Positions 34,494 through 43,008 of a stretch of 64,000 bases of DNA are shown here, in pieces. Origin of the DNA: Variovorax sp. KK3 (lineage in GTDB: Bacteria > Pseudomonadota > Gammaproteobacteria > Burkholderiales > Burkholderiaceae_C); NCBI RefSeq assembly GCF_001984055.1, contig NZ_LYVO01000003.1, positions 62,001-126,000 on the forward strand, in the 5' to 3' direction. The first letter of the stretch is position 1; every line of letters begins with the position of its first letter. Position numbers and translations under genes: made by a program. The notes below the pieces were generated by a model. That model was not told the DNA's origin, did not search any database, and worked only from the letters and a program-made list of their open reading frames with translations.

Positions 34494-34937
34494 ATGCGTG
34501 TCGCCCGAGCCCTCGTCCACATGCTGGCCTGCCTGGCCCTTGCGGCGCCTTCCGTGTCGTGGGCAGCCAATGAGGGCACGCAGGGTTTCGATGGCCGGTG
34601 GAACGTCACGCTGACCTGTCCGCCCCACAACGATGACGACGACGGTGCGAAGGGCTACGTGCACCGCTTCCCGGCCGAGGTGCGCGACGGCATGCTGCGC
34701 GGCACGCATGGCACCGAGGGCGAGCCGAGTTTCCATCTGCTGACCGGCAACATCGCACCGGACGGCAGCGCGGCGCTGCGGCTCGAGGGCATCATCAACA
34801 ACCCGGCCTATGCGGTGAACAACGCGCAGCGCGGCAAGCCTTACAGCTACCGGGTGCGGGCGAATTTCGAGGGCACGTCGGGCACGGGCCAGCGGGTGGG
34901 CAAGCGAAAGTGCGATTTCTCGTTCAGGCGGGCCTGA
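34494..34937 (+). CDS. Exported protein of unknown function
   Basis: A 147-residue protein with a Sec signal peptide (VARALVHMLACLALAAPSVS, cleavage near SWAAN). The mature part has FDGRWNVTLTCPPHNDDDDG, GTEGEPSFHLLTGNIAPDGS and LRLEGIINNPAYAV, a beta-rich layout with a cysteine near each end that could pair in the periplasm. I start at the ATG at 34494, where the signal peptide begins. Function unknown; similar single-domain exported proteins are common in this group, by my impression. Confidence 0.7.
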   Translation: MRVARALVHMLACLALAAPSVSWAANEGTQGFDGRWNVTLTCPPHNDDDDGAKGYVHRFPAEVRDGMLRGTHGTEGEPSFHLLTGNIAPDGSAALRLEGIINNPAYAVNNAQRGKPYSYRVRANFEGTSGTGQRVGKRKCDFSFRRA

Positions 34938-35068
34938 GTGGCCAACGGCCTGGGCCTGATCACGTCCGTCGGAGGCCGGTAGGACGATGCTGGTTTTTCC
35001 TACGAGCCCAGGCCCGCGCGTGCGGCACGCTTTGCATCGACTTCCTTCCTCGCACTCCGGACCTGACC

Positions 35069-35272
35069 ATGCAACAACCCATGACCTCTTCCGCCAGGCT
35101 GTTCATTCCATCGCTGGCCGACACCGCCCGCGTGAACATCATCGACGTCACCGATCTGCGTGAGGTCGACCAGTGGACCGATGCCTTGGGCGTGAGCGAG
35201 ACCGAGCTTCGCCTGGCTGTCGCAGCCGTCGGCACGTCGGTGCAGGACGTGCGCGATCACCTGGGCAAGTGA
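35069..35272 (+). CDS. DUF3606-type small protein
   Basis: A 67-residue protein whose second half reads VNIIDVTDLREVDQWTDALG and SETELRLAVAAVGTSVQDVR, the pattern of DUF3606: an acidic turn and then a helix pair starting at a conserved Trp. Function unknown; such proteins often appear in stress-related or plasmid contexts. A hairpin at 35275 follows its stop. Confidence 0.75.
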   Translation: MQQPMTSSARLFIPSLADTARVNIIDVTDLREVDQWTDALGVSETELRLAVAAVGTSVQDVRDHLGK

Positions 35273-35274
35273 AT

Positions 35275-35293
35275 GCCCGGCGGCCGGCCGGGC
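35275..35293. terminator. Hairpin between convergent genes
   Basis: GCCCGGC at 35275-35281 and GCCGGGC at 35287-35293 form a 7-base stem with a 5-base loop in the 28-base gap between converging genes, where a two-way terminator would be expected. No U-tract. Confidence 0.45.
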
Positions 35294-35300
35294 TGTGCGA

Positions 35301-36032
35301 TCAACAGTCGTGGCGCCGGTAGTTGATGAAGCAAAGCTCGCGGATGCGTTGCCGGTCGGCGGCAATGCGGCGTTGGCTTTCGTTGATGCGCCGTTGCTCG
35401 TCGGCCCTGAACTCCCGTTCCTTGCGCTGTTCTTCGCGTAGTTCGTTGGCGCGTTGTTGCGCGACGAGCGAATCCTGGCGCGCCTGCAGGTTCTGAGCGC
35501 GGGCGACCGCTGCGTCGGATTCGCGCCTGAAGGCCTGGTCCTGGGCCAGCTGCGCGGCCTCTCGGCGGGACCTGTCGCTTGCTTCTTGTGCCGCGGCCAG
35601 CCGCAGCTCGGCCTCGGCTGCGGCCTTCTGCCGGGCCGTCTCGAGTTCCTTGGCCGCCAGCTCGGCCTGCGCTGCTTGCCGGCGCTGCTGAACGATGACG
35701 CCACCTGCGAAGAGCGCGATCGCCAAGAGGCCGATGATCACCAGCGCCCGTGGCATTCCGGATTCGCGCTCGATCACGGTGGTGGTGTAGGCGGCAGGTC
35801 GCGAGGGCGACGACGACGCCTGCCTGGCGAGTTTTCTGTCGTGCGCCTGGCGCGAGTCGGCGTCGCGCAGAACCTTGTAGGCATCGTTGACCTCGGTCAA
35901 CTGCTCGGCAAAGCGGGAATCCTCGGCCATCTTCTGGGGCGTGTAGAACGCACGTGCGCGTCCGAAGGCCTCCTCGATGTCGGCCGCGGTCGCATTGCCC
36001 GGCACACCCAGGATCTGATAAGCAGACTTCAC
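35301..36032 (-). CDS. J-domain-like membrane protein with coiled coil, HPD lost
   Basis: A 243-residue protein. Residues 1-70 resemble a DnaJ domain (SAYQILGVPGNATAADIEEA, EVNDAYKVLRDADSRQAHDR), but the essential HPD tripeptide is absent: the loop reads RARAFYTPQKMAE. One membrane segment (ALVIIGLLAIALFAGGVIV, about 96-114) is followed by a long Ala/Glu/Arg-rich coiled coil and a Cys-containing tail, CFINYRRHDC. The start is GTG at 36032 with an AGGAAG ribosome site. It probably cannot stimulate DnaK and may be a scaffold; the role is unknown. Confidence 0.75.
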   Translation of the reverse strand: MKSAYQILGVPGNATAADIEEAFGRARAFYTPQKMAEDSRFAEQLTEVNDAYKVLRDADSRQAHDRKLARQASSSPSRPAAYTTTVIERESGMPRALVIIGLLAIALFAGGVIVQQRRQAAQAELAAKELETARQKAAAEAELRLAAAQEASDRSRREAAQLAQDQAFRRESDAAVARAQNLQARQDSLVAQQRANELREEQRKEREFRADEQRRINESQRRIAADRQRIRELCFINYRRHDC

Positions 36033-36241
36033 TCTTTTCTTCCTCGTTGTTCCGGCCTGTGCCGGCCGGTTCCCTCGATCCGCGCGGAATCTTATCGGCA
36101 GAGGAGCAAAAATGTGAGTAGCTGTCAGGTATGCGGCGGCACGCCGTGCGAATGAGTGCGTGGCCGAGGCTTTTGTCACAGCCGCGTGCCAGCCGACCTG
36201 CGACAGCGGGCTGCCGCTACGGCTTCAGTGCAAAACGAAAC

Positions 36242-36364
36242 TCAGGCGGGTGTCTGCACCAGCGGTGCGGCGCTGGCCTTGGGCGGTTGCGGCTTGGGGT
36301 CGCAGCCGGCGAGTGCAACGAGAGCAAGGGATGCCAGTGCAAGGCAGAGGGTTCGAAGCTTCAC
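36242..36364 (-). CDS. Very small lipoprotein (40 residues)
   Basis: A GTG-started gene with a strong AAGGAG ribosome site. The product begins MKLRTLCLALASLALVALAG followed by Cys21, a lipoprotein signal with a clear lipobox (ALAGC); the mature part is only DPKPQPPKASAAPLVQTPA. Membrane-anchored peptides this short with Pro-rich tails are common in proteobacteria and have no known role. Size and position are consistent with a stand-alone gene; 36033-36241 holds nothing else. Confidence 0.65.
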   Translation of the reverse strand: MKLRTLCLALASLALVALAGCDPKPQPPKASAAPLVQTPA

Positions 36365-36526
36365 GGGGTCTCCTTCAGGGCTTGGGCCTGGCGGGCCGGT
36401 GAAGTCATTCTGGTACCGGGGCGTGCGGGTTGGTTGTCAGCCGATGGCTTGCGTCGCTCTGCTGCTTGCGCCCGGTTTTGCCCCTCTCCCAGAGGGAGAG
36501 TGAGCAATGCGGGGACAGGAGCGCAG

Positions 36527-37441
36527 TCACAGTGCGGCGGCGTTCATTTCCAGCTGCGTCAGCCTCCGCGCCATGCGCCCCACGAAGTTCTGCGTCACGT
36601 GCGGCAGCGCACGCTGTGTCGGCACGATGATGCCGACCTGCAGCTGGTCGAGCGCAGGCAGCGCGAAGGGCCGCCACAGCAGGTCGCCGCGCCGCAGCTC
36701 CTCGACGAACGCGATCTTCGAGAAGCACGAGATCCCCTTGCCACCCATGATCAGCCGCTTGAGCAGCGGCGTCGAGTTGCAGGTCGCGGCCGGTTCCATG
36801 TCGTCCCAGAAGGCGGCGAATTCGGCCGACAGCGTGGCGCTGATCACCGGGTGCGAGCTGCTGCGCAAGAAGGGGTAGGGCGCGCAGTCCTTCAGCGCCA
36901 CCCGCTCGTGCTTGGCCAGCGGATGGCCGGGCGGCATCACGATGCCGATCGGCAAGTCGGCCAGGCACACGGCCTTGACGCCGCCCGGCAGCCGGCTCAC
37001 GAAGCTCAGTCCGACGTCGGCGTGGCCGGACATCACCATCTGCGGCACCTCCATCGGCTGGCTCGACGCGATGGTGTAGGTCACGGCGGGGAAGATCTGC
37101 AGAAACTCCTCGACCGCCGAGGGCAGCAGCTCTTCGAAGAAGGAGTCCATGGCCGCCACCTTGACGTGCCCGGTGCGCTCGCCGCGCAGCGCGTCGAGTT
37201 CGGTGCGCATCACCTGAAACTGGTGCAGCGTTTCCTGCGCATGCTTGAGCAGCCGCTCGCCCGCGGGGTTGAGCCTCAATCCGTTGGGCAGGCGGTCGAA
37301 GAGCTCGACGCCGAGCTCGTCTTCGAGCTTGTGGATCTGCCGGTTGATGGCGCTGGCGGCCACGTACAGCCGCTCCGATGCCTTGCGCACCGATCCGCAG
37401 CTGGCCACCTCGATGAAGTACTTCAGGACGCTGGCATGCAT
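36527..37441 (-). CDS. LysR-family transcriptional regulator
   Basis: A 304-residue LysR protein. The helix-turn-helix is LKYFIEVASCGSVRKASERL with YVAASAINRQIHKLEDELGV; the effector domain follows from about residue 90 (GHVKVAAMDSFFEELLPSAV). It is the last gene of a long operon, 36 bases after the ferredoxin gene, unlike the usual divergent arrangement. It probably controls that operon, perhaps through the palindrome at 44200. Confidence 0.92.
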   Translation of the reverse strand: MHASVLKYFIEVASCGSVRKASERLYVAASAINRQIHKLEDELGVELFDRLPNGLRLNPAGERLLKHAQETLHQFQVMRTELDALRGERTGHVKVAAMDSFFEELLPSAVEEFLQIFPAVTYTIASSQPMEVPQMVMSGHADVGLSFVSRLPGGVKAVCLADLPIGIVMPPGHPLAKHERVALKDCAPYPFLRSSSHPVISATLSAEFAAFWDDMEPAATCNSTPLLKRLIMGGKGISCFSKIAFVEELRRGDLLWRPFALPALDQLQVGIIVPTQRALPHVTQNFVGRMARRLTQLEMNAAAL

Positions 37442-37477
37442 GGCATGGCCCTCCTGAAGGCGGAGTGTGTCTCCGCG

Positions 37478-37825
37478 TCAGCCGGCCGATGCTGCTGCCG
37501 TGGCCGCTGCCTCCATTGCCAGCACGCTGGGGTGGTCGCTGGCGACGCGCCTTCCGTCGGCGCCGCCGGGCGAGCCCAGGCCGCTGACCTCGGGCGCGAA
37601 GAACTCGCGGTTGATCGCGATCCAGTGGCCCATCTCCGGCGGCAGCCGGAACTCTTCGTAGATGGCCTGGGTCGGGCAGGCCGACACGCAGATGCCGCAG
37701 TCGATGCATTCATCGGGGTGAATGTACAGAGTGCGGCCGCCTTCGTAGATGCAGTCGACGGGGCAGCACTTCACGCAGGCGCCGTCCTTGATGTCGACGC
37801 AGGCGGCGGTGATGACATGGGCCAC
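37478..37825 (-). CDS. FdxA-type ferredoxin (3Fe-4S/4Fe-4S)
   Basis: A 115-residue ferredoxin. The cysteine clusters are ACVDIKDGACVKCCPVDCIY and PDECIDCGICVSACPTQAIY, the seven-iron layout seen in FdxA proteins. The C-terminal extension (PEMGHWIAINREFFAPEVSG) is also typical. The GTG at 37825 with GAGGA is the likely start. Lying between an enoyl-CoA hydratase and a LysR gene in a catabolic operon, it may pass electrons to or from the FAD oxidoreductase, by inference. Confidence 0.9.
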   Translation of the reverse strand: MAHVITAACVDIKDGACVKCCPVDCIYEGGRTLYIHPDECIDCGICVSACPTQAIYEEFRLPPEMGHWIAINREFFAPEVSGLGSPGGADGRRVASDHPSVLAMEAAATAAASAG

Positions 37826-37835
37826 GGCGGTGTCC

Positions 37836-38612
37836 TCAGCGGCCCTGCCACACGGGCTTGCGCTTCTGCTGGAAGGCGCGCACGCCTTCGTCGGCATCTT
37901 CCGAGCGCAGCGCGGCCATCAGCGCGGGCAGGCGCTGGCCGTGGGCCTGCAGCGGGGTCAGCGTGCCGGTGCGGCGCACCACCTGCTTGATGGCCTTGAG
38001 CGACAGCGGCGCGCAGGCCAGCATCTGCTGCACCCAGCGGTTGACCGCGTTGTCGAGTTCGGCGCGCGGCACCACCTCGTTTATCAGGCCGATCTCGGCG
38101 GCGCGGGCAGCGCCGACGCGCTGGCCGGTGAGCATCATCCCCATGGCGTGTCTGAAGCCGATCTGCCGCTGCAGCAGCACCATGCCGCCATCGAGCGGCA
38201 GCCGGCCGACCAGCGGCTCGGGCAGGCCGAAGCTGGCTTCCTCGCAGGCCACGGCGATGTCGCAGCCCAGCACCATCTCGAGCCCGCCGCCGAGCGCCAG
38301 GCCGTTGACGCGCGCGATCACGGGCACGTCCAGCGTCTCGCGCAACGCGATGCCGCCGAAGCCGCCGGGCCGCGAGGCGCCCCAGTACTCCACGCCTTTG
38401 AGGTTCGACGTGTTCTTGAGGTCGGCACCGGCGCAGAAGGCGCGCTCGCCGGTGGCGCCCAGCACCACCACGCGCACGTCGTCGCGCTGCTCGATGTCGG
38501 ACCAGATGCGCAGCAGTTCGGCCTCGGTCGCCATGTCGACCGCGTTCATGACCTCGGGGCGGTCGATGACGACGGTGGCGACGTGGTCGTCGACGTTGTA
38601 ATTGACGCTCAT
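37836..38612 (-). CDS. Enoyl-CoA hydratase/isomerase family protein
   Basis: A 258-residue crotonase-fold protein. VATVVIDRPEVMNAVDMATE, the oxyanion loop GERAFCAGADLKNTS and ARVNGLALGGGLEMVLGCDI are clear; the Glu usually used for hydration lies in EASFGLPEPLVG. It follows the CaiB gene and precedes the ferredoxin gene by 10 bases, so it probably hydrates or isomerises a CoA ester made by the CoA-transferase. Confidence 0.92.
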   Translation of the reverse strand: MSVNYNVDDHVATVVIDRPEVMNAVDMATEAELLRIWSDIEQRDDVRVVVLGATGERAFCAGADLKNTSNLKGVEYWGASRPGGFGGIALRETLDVPVIARVNGLALGGGLEMVLGCDIAVACEEASFGLPEPLVGRLPLDGGMVLLQRQIGFRHAMGMMLTGQRVGAARAAEIGLINEVVPRAELDNAVNRWVQQMLACAPLSLKAIKQVVRRTGTLTPLQAHGQRLPALMAALRSEDADEGVRAFQQKRKPVWQGR

Positions 38613-38667
38613 TGAAAAACCTCCGCGCTACGCGCTGCGGTGTTCGCCTTCGGAACGGCCGTGCGGC

Positions 38668-39843
38668 TCATGCGTCGGCCTCCTCGATCAGCGCCCGTGC
38701 CTCGGCGAACAGCTCCTGCGTGTGCTCGCCGAGCTTCGGCGGCGCACGGCGGATGCCGGTTTGCGCACCCGACATGCGGATGGGGCTGGCGATGAACTTC
38801 AGCGCACGACCGCTGGGCGATGCACCTTCGAGAATCATGCGGTTGTGCAGCGTCTGCGGGTCGACCAGGGCCTCGCGCATGTCGCGCACCGGGGCCGACA
38901 GCAGGTCTTGCTCTTCGAGCCGCGCCAGCCAGTGCTCGCGCGTGTTGGTGGCGAAGCGCTCGCGGAAGATGGTGTGCAGCTCGGCCTTGTGCGCGAACTG
39001 CGCCGACAGGTCGGCGAAGCGCGCGTCGAGCGACAGGTCTTCGATGTCCAGCGCCGCGCAGATGTCGCGCAGCGGGTTGGCCTTGAAGGCGCCCACCAGC
39101 ACCAGCGGCCCGGTCTGCGTGTGGAAGGTGCCCGACAGCGGCATCGCGGCCCAGTTGACCTCGGAGTTCTCCATCATGATCATCGCCGCCTCCTGCATCT
39201 GCATGGCGAGCATCGAGTCGTAGAGCGACACGGCGATCTTCTGGCCTTCGCCGGTGCGCTCGCGCTGCAGCAGCGCGAACAGAATGCCCTGCACCATGTG
39301 CATGCCGGCGGTGTAGTCGGCCAGCGCGGTCGGGTAGATCGACACCGGCACCGAGGCATCGGCGCGGCGCGCCATCACGCCGGTGAGTGCCTGCGCCAAG
39401 ACGTCTTGCCCGCCCTTGTGCGCATAGGGGCCCGATTCGCCGAAGCCCGTGCCCACCGCGTAGACGATGCGCGGGTTGATGCGGCGGCAATCTTCGTAGC
39501 CCAGGCCCAGGCGCTCCATCACGCCAGCGCGGAAGTTGTTGGTCACCACGTCGGCGTCGGCGATGAGCGCCTTCACCAGCTCCATCTGCGTGGCGTCGCG
39601 CAGGTCGATTTCCACGCTGCGCTTGTTGCGGTTGAGGCTGCAGAAGATCGGGTTGTCTTCGCCGGCCACCGGCGCGAAGGTGGAGCGGCTCAGGTCGCCC
39701 GCGCCCTTGCGCTCGATCTTGATGACGTCGGCGCCGTGGTCGGCCAGCATCTGGGTGCAGACCGGGCCCATCATGACCTGCGTGAAGTCGATCACGCGGA
39801 TGCCCGACAGGGGCAGCTTGTCCTGCGAGTTCATGGCGGTCAT
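38668..39843 (-). CDS. CaiB/BaiF (family III) CoA-transferase
   Basis: A 391-residue family III CoA-transferase. IRVIDFTQVMMGPVCTQMLA, GADVIKIERKGAGDLS and NNFRAGVMERLGLGY are typical; the catalytic Asp is expected at about residue 176 in PTALADYTAG. The ATG at 39843 overlaps the stop of the FAD oxidoreductase as ATGA, indicating coupling. It is the acid-activating step of the operon; the substrate is unknown. Confidence 0.93.
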   Translation of the reverse strand: MTAMNSQDKLPLSGIRVIDFTQVMMGPVCTQMLADHGADVIKIERKGAGDLSRSTFAPVAGEDNPIFCSLNRNKRSVEIDLRDATQMELVKALIADADVVTNNFRAGVMERLGLGYEDCRRINPRIVYAVGTGFGESGPYAHKGGQDVLAQALTGVMARRADASVPVSIYPTALADYTAGMHMVQGILFALLQRERTGEGQKIAVSLYDSMLAMQMQEAAMIMMENSEVNWAAMPLSGTFHTQTGPLVLVGAFKANPLRDICAALDIEDLSLDARFADLSAQFAHKAELHTIFRERFATNTREHWLARLEEQDLLSAPVRDMREALVDPQTLHNRMILEGASPSGRALKFIASPIRMSGAQTGIRRAPPKLGEHTQELFAEARALIEEADA

Positions 39844-41219
39844 GCGGCCTCCGCGAACGAACGGGCGATGGCCGGGATGTCGGCGTTCGGGCCCTTCTGG
39901 TCGCCGGGGTCTGCGCCTTGCGCACGCAGCGTGCGCTGCAGCTTGCCGATGTCCACGTTGCGCACGGCCACGCCGGCATCGAGCGACAGCGCAGCGGCGG
40001 TGCCGGCGGCTTCACCCATGGCCATGCAGGGCGGGATCTCGCGCGAGATCTTCTGCGCGGCCGACGTCGACGAGTAGTGGCGCCCGGCCACCAGCAGGTT
40101 CTCGACACTGCGCGGCACCAGCGTGCGGTAGGGGTAGTAGTAGTCGCGGCCGCGCGCGATGCTGTCTTCGAAGCGCACGCGCTGGGCCACGTCGTCCTTG
40201 CTCATCACGTGCTCGCCCTCGAGCAGGCGCGTCTGGCGGATGCCGGTCTGCGGCGCCAGGTCGATCAGGTAGCAATCCTTGAAGCCGGGCAGCTTGGCGC
40301 GGATGAACTCGATCACCCTGTGGATGGTGGCGCGGCCCTGCACCTCGGCGCGCGTCAGGTCGGCCACCTTGAGGCCGTCGAGCCCTGCCATGTGCGGGCA
40401 GTTGCACCACACCACGCCGGGCAGCGGCGTCTTGAGCCACCACGAATCCCAGGCGCCGCCCAGGATGTGCTTGACCTCGCGGTCGATGGCCGCGAAGGCG
40501 GCAGGCTCTTCGTGCTCGAAGCGCTCGGCTTCGTCGGTGTCGACGCCGCCCAGGCGGAACACGGTGGTCACGATGTAGGCGCCGCTGATGTGCGGCGCGC
40601 CGGCCGAGGCCGCCACGTCCAGGTCGCCGGTGGCGTCGATCACCACCTTGCCGAGGATCGCTTCGCGGCCGCTCTTCGATTCGACCACCACGCCCTTGAC
40701 CTGGCCGTCGCTCACCAGCGTGCGCGAGAACCACGAGTGCAAGCGCAGGTTGATGCCGGCCTGCTGCACCATGTCGAGCGACGCGCGCTTGAAGGCGTCG
40801 GGGTCGAAGGCGGCGGCGAAGCAGATGGGGTGCGGCTTCTCCTTGCTGTGGAAGTCGAAGGTGCCCCAGCGCTTCCAGCGGCGCACCGACTCGGGCAGCG
40901 CGCCCCAGTCCTTCTGCTTGGGGTATTCGGCCAGGCCGCGCTCGGCCATGCGCTCGATCATCTCGAGGCAGATGCCGCGCACCGAGATTTCCTGCAGGTG
41001 GCTGTCCCACATGTCGTCGAGCACCAGCACCATGCCGCCGGAGGCGAGGCCGCCCAGGTGGTTGTAGCGCTCCAGCAGCGTCACGCTGGCACCGTTGCGC
41101 GCCGCGGCCACCGCGGCGGCCTGGCCGGCGGGGCCGCCGCCGACCACCACCACGTCCGATTCGGCTGCCACGCGAATGTCGTGGGCGGGCTCTTGCATCC
41201 AATCGCCAATACGGCTCAT
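39840..41219 (-). CDS. FAD-dependent oxidoreductase (fumarate-reductase-like fold)
   Basis: A 459-residue flavoprotein of the FAD_oxidored type. The dinucleotide-binding motif is VVVVGGGPAGQAAAVAAARN, and GKVVIDATGDLDVAASAGAP with the C-terminal NLLVAGRHYSSTSAAQKISR are characteristic. No transmembrane or secretion signal is seen. AAGGAGATAGAC gives a strong ribosome site for the ATG at 41219. Its genome partners here are a CoA-transferase, a hydratase and a ferredoxin, pointing to oxidation or dehydrogenation of an unusual acid. Confidence 0.88.
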   Translation of the reverse strand: MSRIGDWMQEPAHDIRVAAESDVVVVGGGPAGQAAAVAAARNGASVTLLERYNHLGGLASGGMVLVLDDMWDSHLQEISVRGICLEMIERMAERGLAEYPKQKDWGALPESVRRWKRWGTFDFHSKEKPHPICFAAAFDPDAFKRASLDMVQQAGINLRLHSWFSRTLVSDGQVKGVVVESKSGREAILGKVVIDATGDLDVAASAGAPHISGAYIVTTVFRLGGVDTDEAERFEHEEPAAFAAIDREVKHILGGAWDSWWLKTPLPGVVWCNCPHMAGLDGLKVADLTRAEVQGRATIHRVIEFIRAKLPGFKDCYLIDLAPQTGIRQTRLLEGEHVMSKDDVAQRVRFEDSIARGRDYYYPYRTLVPRSVENLLVAGRHYSSTSAAQKISREIPPCMAMGEAAGTAAALSLDAGVAVRNVDIGKLQRTLRAQGADPGDQKGPNADIPAIARSFAEAA

Positions 41220-41290
41220 GTCTATCTCCTTGTGAAGTCTTGACTGTGCGGGGAACACCGCGGAACTGGCTTTGCCAGGCCGCTGGTGTT

Positions 41291-41337
41291 GCCCCCTTGA
41301 GGGGGTACTCGGCTACACGAAGTGAGCCGATACGGGG
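41291..41337. repeat. REP-like structured intergenic element
   Basis: CCCCCTTGAGGGGG (41291-41304) is a perfect hairpin, followed by TCGGC (41308-41312) pairing with GCCGA (41325-41329) around CAC-GAA-GTG, and then a second G5 (41333-41337) that could pair alternatively with the first C5. From memory, near-identical elements are scattered between genes in Comamonadaceae genomes. It may modulate readthrough between the ABC permease gene and the FAD oxidoreductase gene. Confidence 0.55.
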
Positions 41338-41343
41338 GTGGGC

Positions 41344-42189
41344 TTACCTTTCTGGCTGCCAGCGGATGACCATGCGTTCGGCCAAGGTCACCAGCAGGAA
41401 GAAGAGGCCCGAGAGGGTGGCGCTCATCACGATCGCTGCGTAGAGCAACGGTGAATCGAAGTTGAAGGTGGCTTGCAAGATCATGGCGCCGATGCCGACG
41501 GTGGCGCCGACCCATTCGCCGATGACGGCGCCGATCACGCACATCGACGCGGCGATGCGCAGGGCCGAGAACAGGTAGGGCAGTGCATTGAGCAGCCGCA
41601 GCCGGAAGAAGATCTCGGTCTTGCTCGCAGACAGCACGCGCATCAGCTCCATGGCCTGCGGGTTCACCGACTCGAGCCCGCGCACCATGTTCACCAGCGT
41701 CGGAAAGAAGCACACCAGCGCGGCGATGGTGATCTTGGGCTCCATGCCGTTGCCCATGATCAGCACCAGCACGGGGGCCTTGGCCACCAGCGGCACGGCG
41801 TTGAACATCAGCACCACGGGGAAGAAGATGTCCTGCATCGTCTTGTTGTGGACGAACAGCGTCGCCACCGCGATCGCCGCCACGTTGCCCAGCAGGAAGC
41901 CGCCGGCGGCCTCCATGGCGGTGGGCAGAAGGTTGTCGAGCAGCACCGCGCGCTTGGCGTAGAGCGTCTCGACCACCGCCCAGGGCGAAGGCGCGATGAA
42001 GGGCTTGACGTCGAAGACCGCGATCACGGCCCACCACAGGAAGATCAGGCCGCCGATGCCCAGGGCGGGCAGGATGCGACGGCGCCACAGGCGGCGCTGG
42101 CGGGCCGCGGCCCAGGCCTGGTATTCGGGGTCGGCAGCGGGTGTGGCCGCAGCGGGTGCGCTGGTCATGTCGATGGAAGATGTGCTCAT
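41344..42189 (-). CDS. NitT/TauT-type ABC transporter permease
   Basis: A 281-residue inner-membrane permease with about six hydrophobic segments. The first is ALGIGGLIFLWWAVIAVF. The conserved cytoplasmic loop contacting the ATPase is RVLSASKTEIFFRLRLLNAL. MCVIGAVIGEWVGATVGIGA is typical of nitrate/sulfonate/taurine-class permeases. It follows the ATPase gene by 34 bases. Confidence 0.92.
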   Translation of the reverse strand: MSTSSIDMTSAPAAATPAADPEYQAWAAARQRRLWRRRILPALGIGGLIFLWWAVIAVFDVKPFIAPSPWAVVETLYAKRAVLLDNLLPTAMEAAGGFLLGNVAAIAVATLFVHNKTMQDIFFPVVLMFNAVPLVAKAPVLVLIMGNGMEPKITIAALVCFFPTLVNMVRGLESVNPQAMELMRVLSASKTEIFFRLRLLNALPYLFSALRIAASMCVIGAVIGEWVGATVGIGAMILQATFNFDSPLLYAAIVMSATLSGLFFLLVTLAERMVIRWQPER

Positions 42190-42223
42190 GGCTCGGGCCT
42201 TGTTGGGAGGTGCTCGCGGGTTC

Positions 42224-43006
42224 TCAGCAGGTTTCCAGCACGCGCCGCAGGTGGGCGGTGAGGCGCACGAATTCGGGGGTCTCGCGGATGTCGAGCGTGC
42301 GGTCTTCCGGCAGCTCCACCGGCACGATCTCGCGCACGCGGCCCGGGTTGGCCGCCAGCATCAGCACGCGCTGGCCGAGGAACGCGGCCTCGTGGATGCT
42401 GTGGGTCACGAAGAGGATGGTCACGCCCGTGTCCTTCCAGACACGGCGGATCTCTTCGTTGAGCCGGTCGCGCGTGATCTCGTCGAGCGCGCCGAAGGGC
42501 TCGTCCATCAGCAGGATCTTCGGGTCGCTGGCGAGCGCCCGGGCAATCGACACGCGCTGCCGCTGGCCGCCGGACATCTCGTGCGGCCAGGCGTTGGCGC
42601 GGTCCTTCAGGCCCACCAGTTCCAGCAACTCCATCGGCGAACGGCGGCCCTTGCGGCTCGCGCCGCCGCCCACTTGCAGCGGCAGCTCCACGTTCTGCAA
42701 TGCCGTGCGCCATGGCAGCAGCGCTGCGTCCTGAAACACGAAGCCGATGTCGCGCTTCTGGCGCGCGGCCTGCGGGCTGGCCGACAGCACCTCGATGCGG
42801 CCGCGGCTGGGTTCGAGCAGGTCCGCCACCACGCGCAAAAACGTCGACTTGCCGCAGCCCGAGGGGCCCAGTAGCGTAAGGAACTCGCCCTGGGCCACGT
42901 CGAGGTCGAGGCTCTTGATGGCGGTGACGTCGCGGCGCTCGGTGAAGAAGCGCACGCCGATGTCGCGGCAGGAGATCGCCGGGGCGGCGTTCATGACGGC
43001 GGCCAT
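42224..43006 (-). CDS. NitT/TauT-type ABC transporter ATP-binding protein
   Basis: A 260-residue ABC ATPase. Walker A is LLGPSGCGKSTFLRVVADL, the signature is HEMSGGQRQRVSIARALASD and Walker B is ILLMDEPFGALDEITRDRLN. FVFQDAALLPWRTALQNVEL is typical of the SsuB/TauB group. The ATG at 43006 lies 2 bases after the receptor gene's stop. It is the engine of the importer encoded here. Confidence 0.95.
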   Translation of the reverse strand: MAAVMNAAPAISCRDIGVRFFTERRDVTAIKSLDLDVAQGEFLTLLGPSGCGKSTFLRVVADLLEPSRGRIEVLSASPQAARQKRDIGFVFQDAALLPWRTALQNVELPLQVGGGASRKGRRSPMELLELVGLKDRANAWPHEMSGGQRQRVSIARALASDPKILLMDEPFGALDEITRDRLNEEIRRVWKDTGVTILFVTHSIHEAAFLGQRVLMLAANPGRVREIVPVELPEDRTLDIRETPEFVRLTAHLRRVLETC

Positions 43007-43008
43007 GT

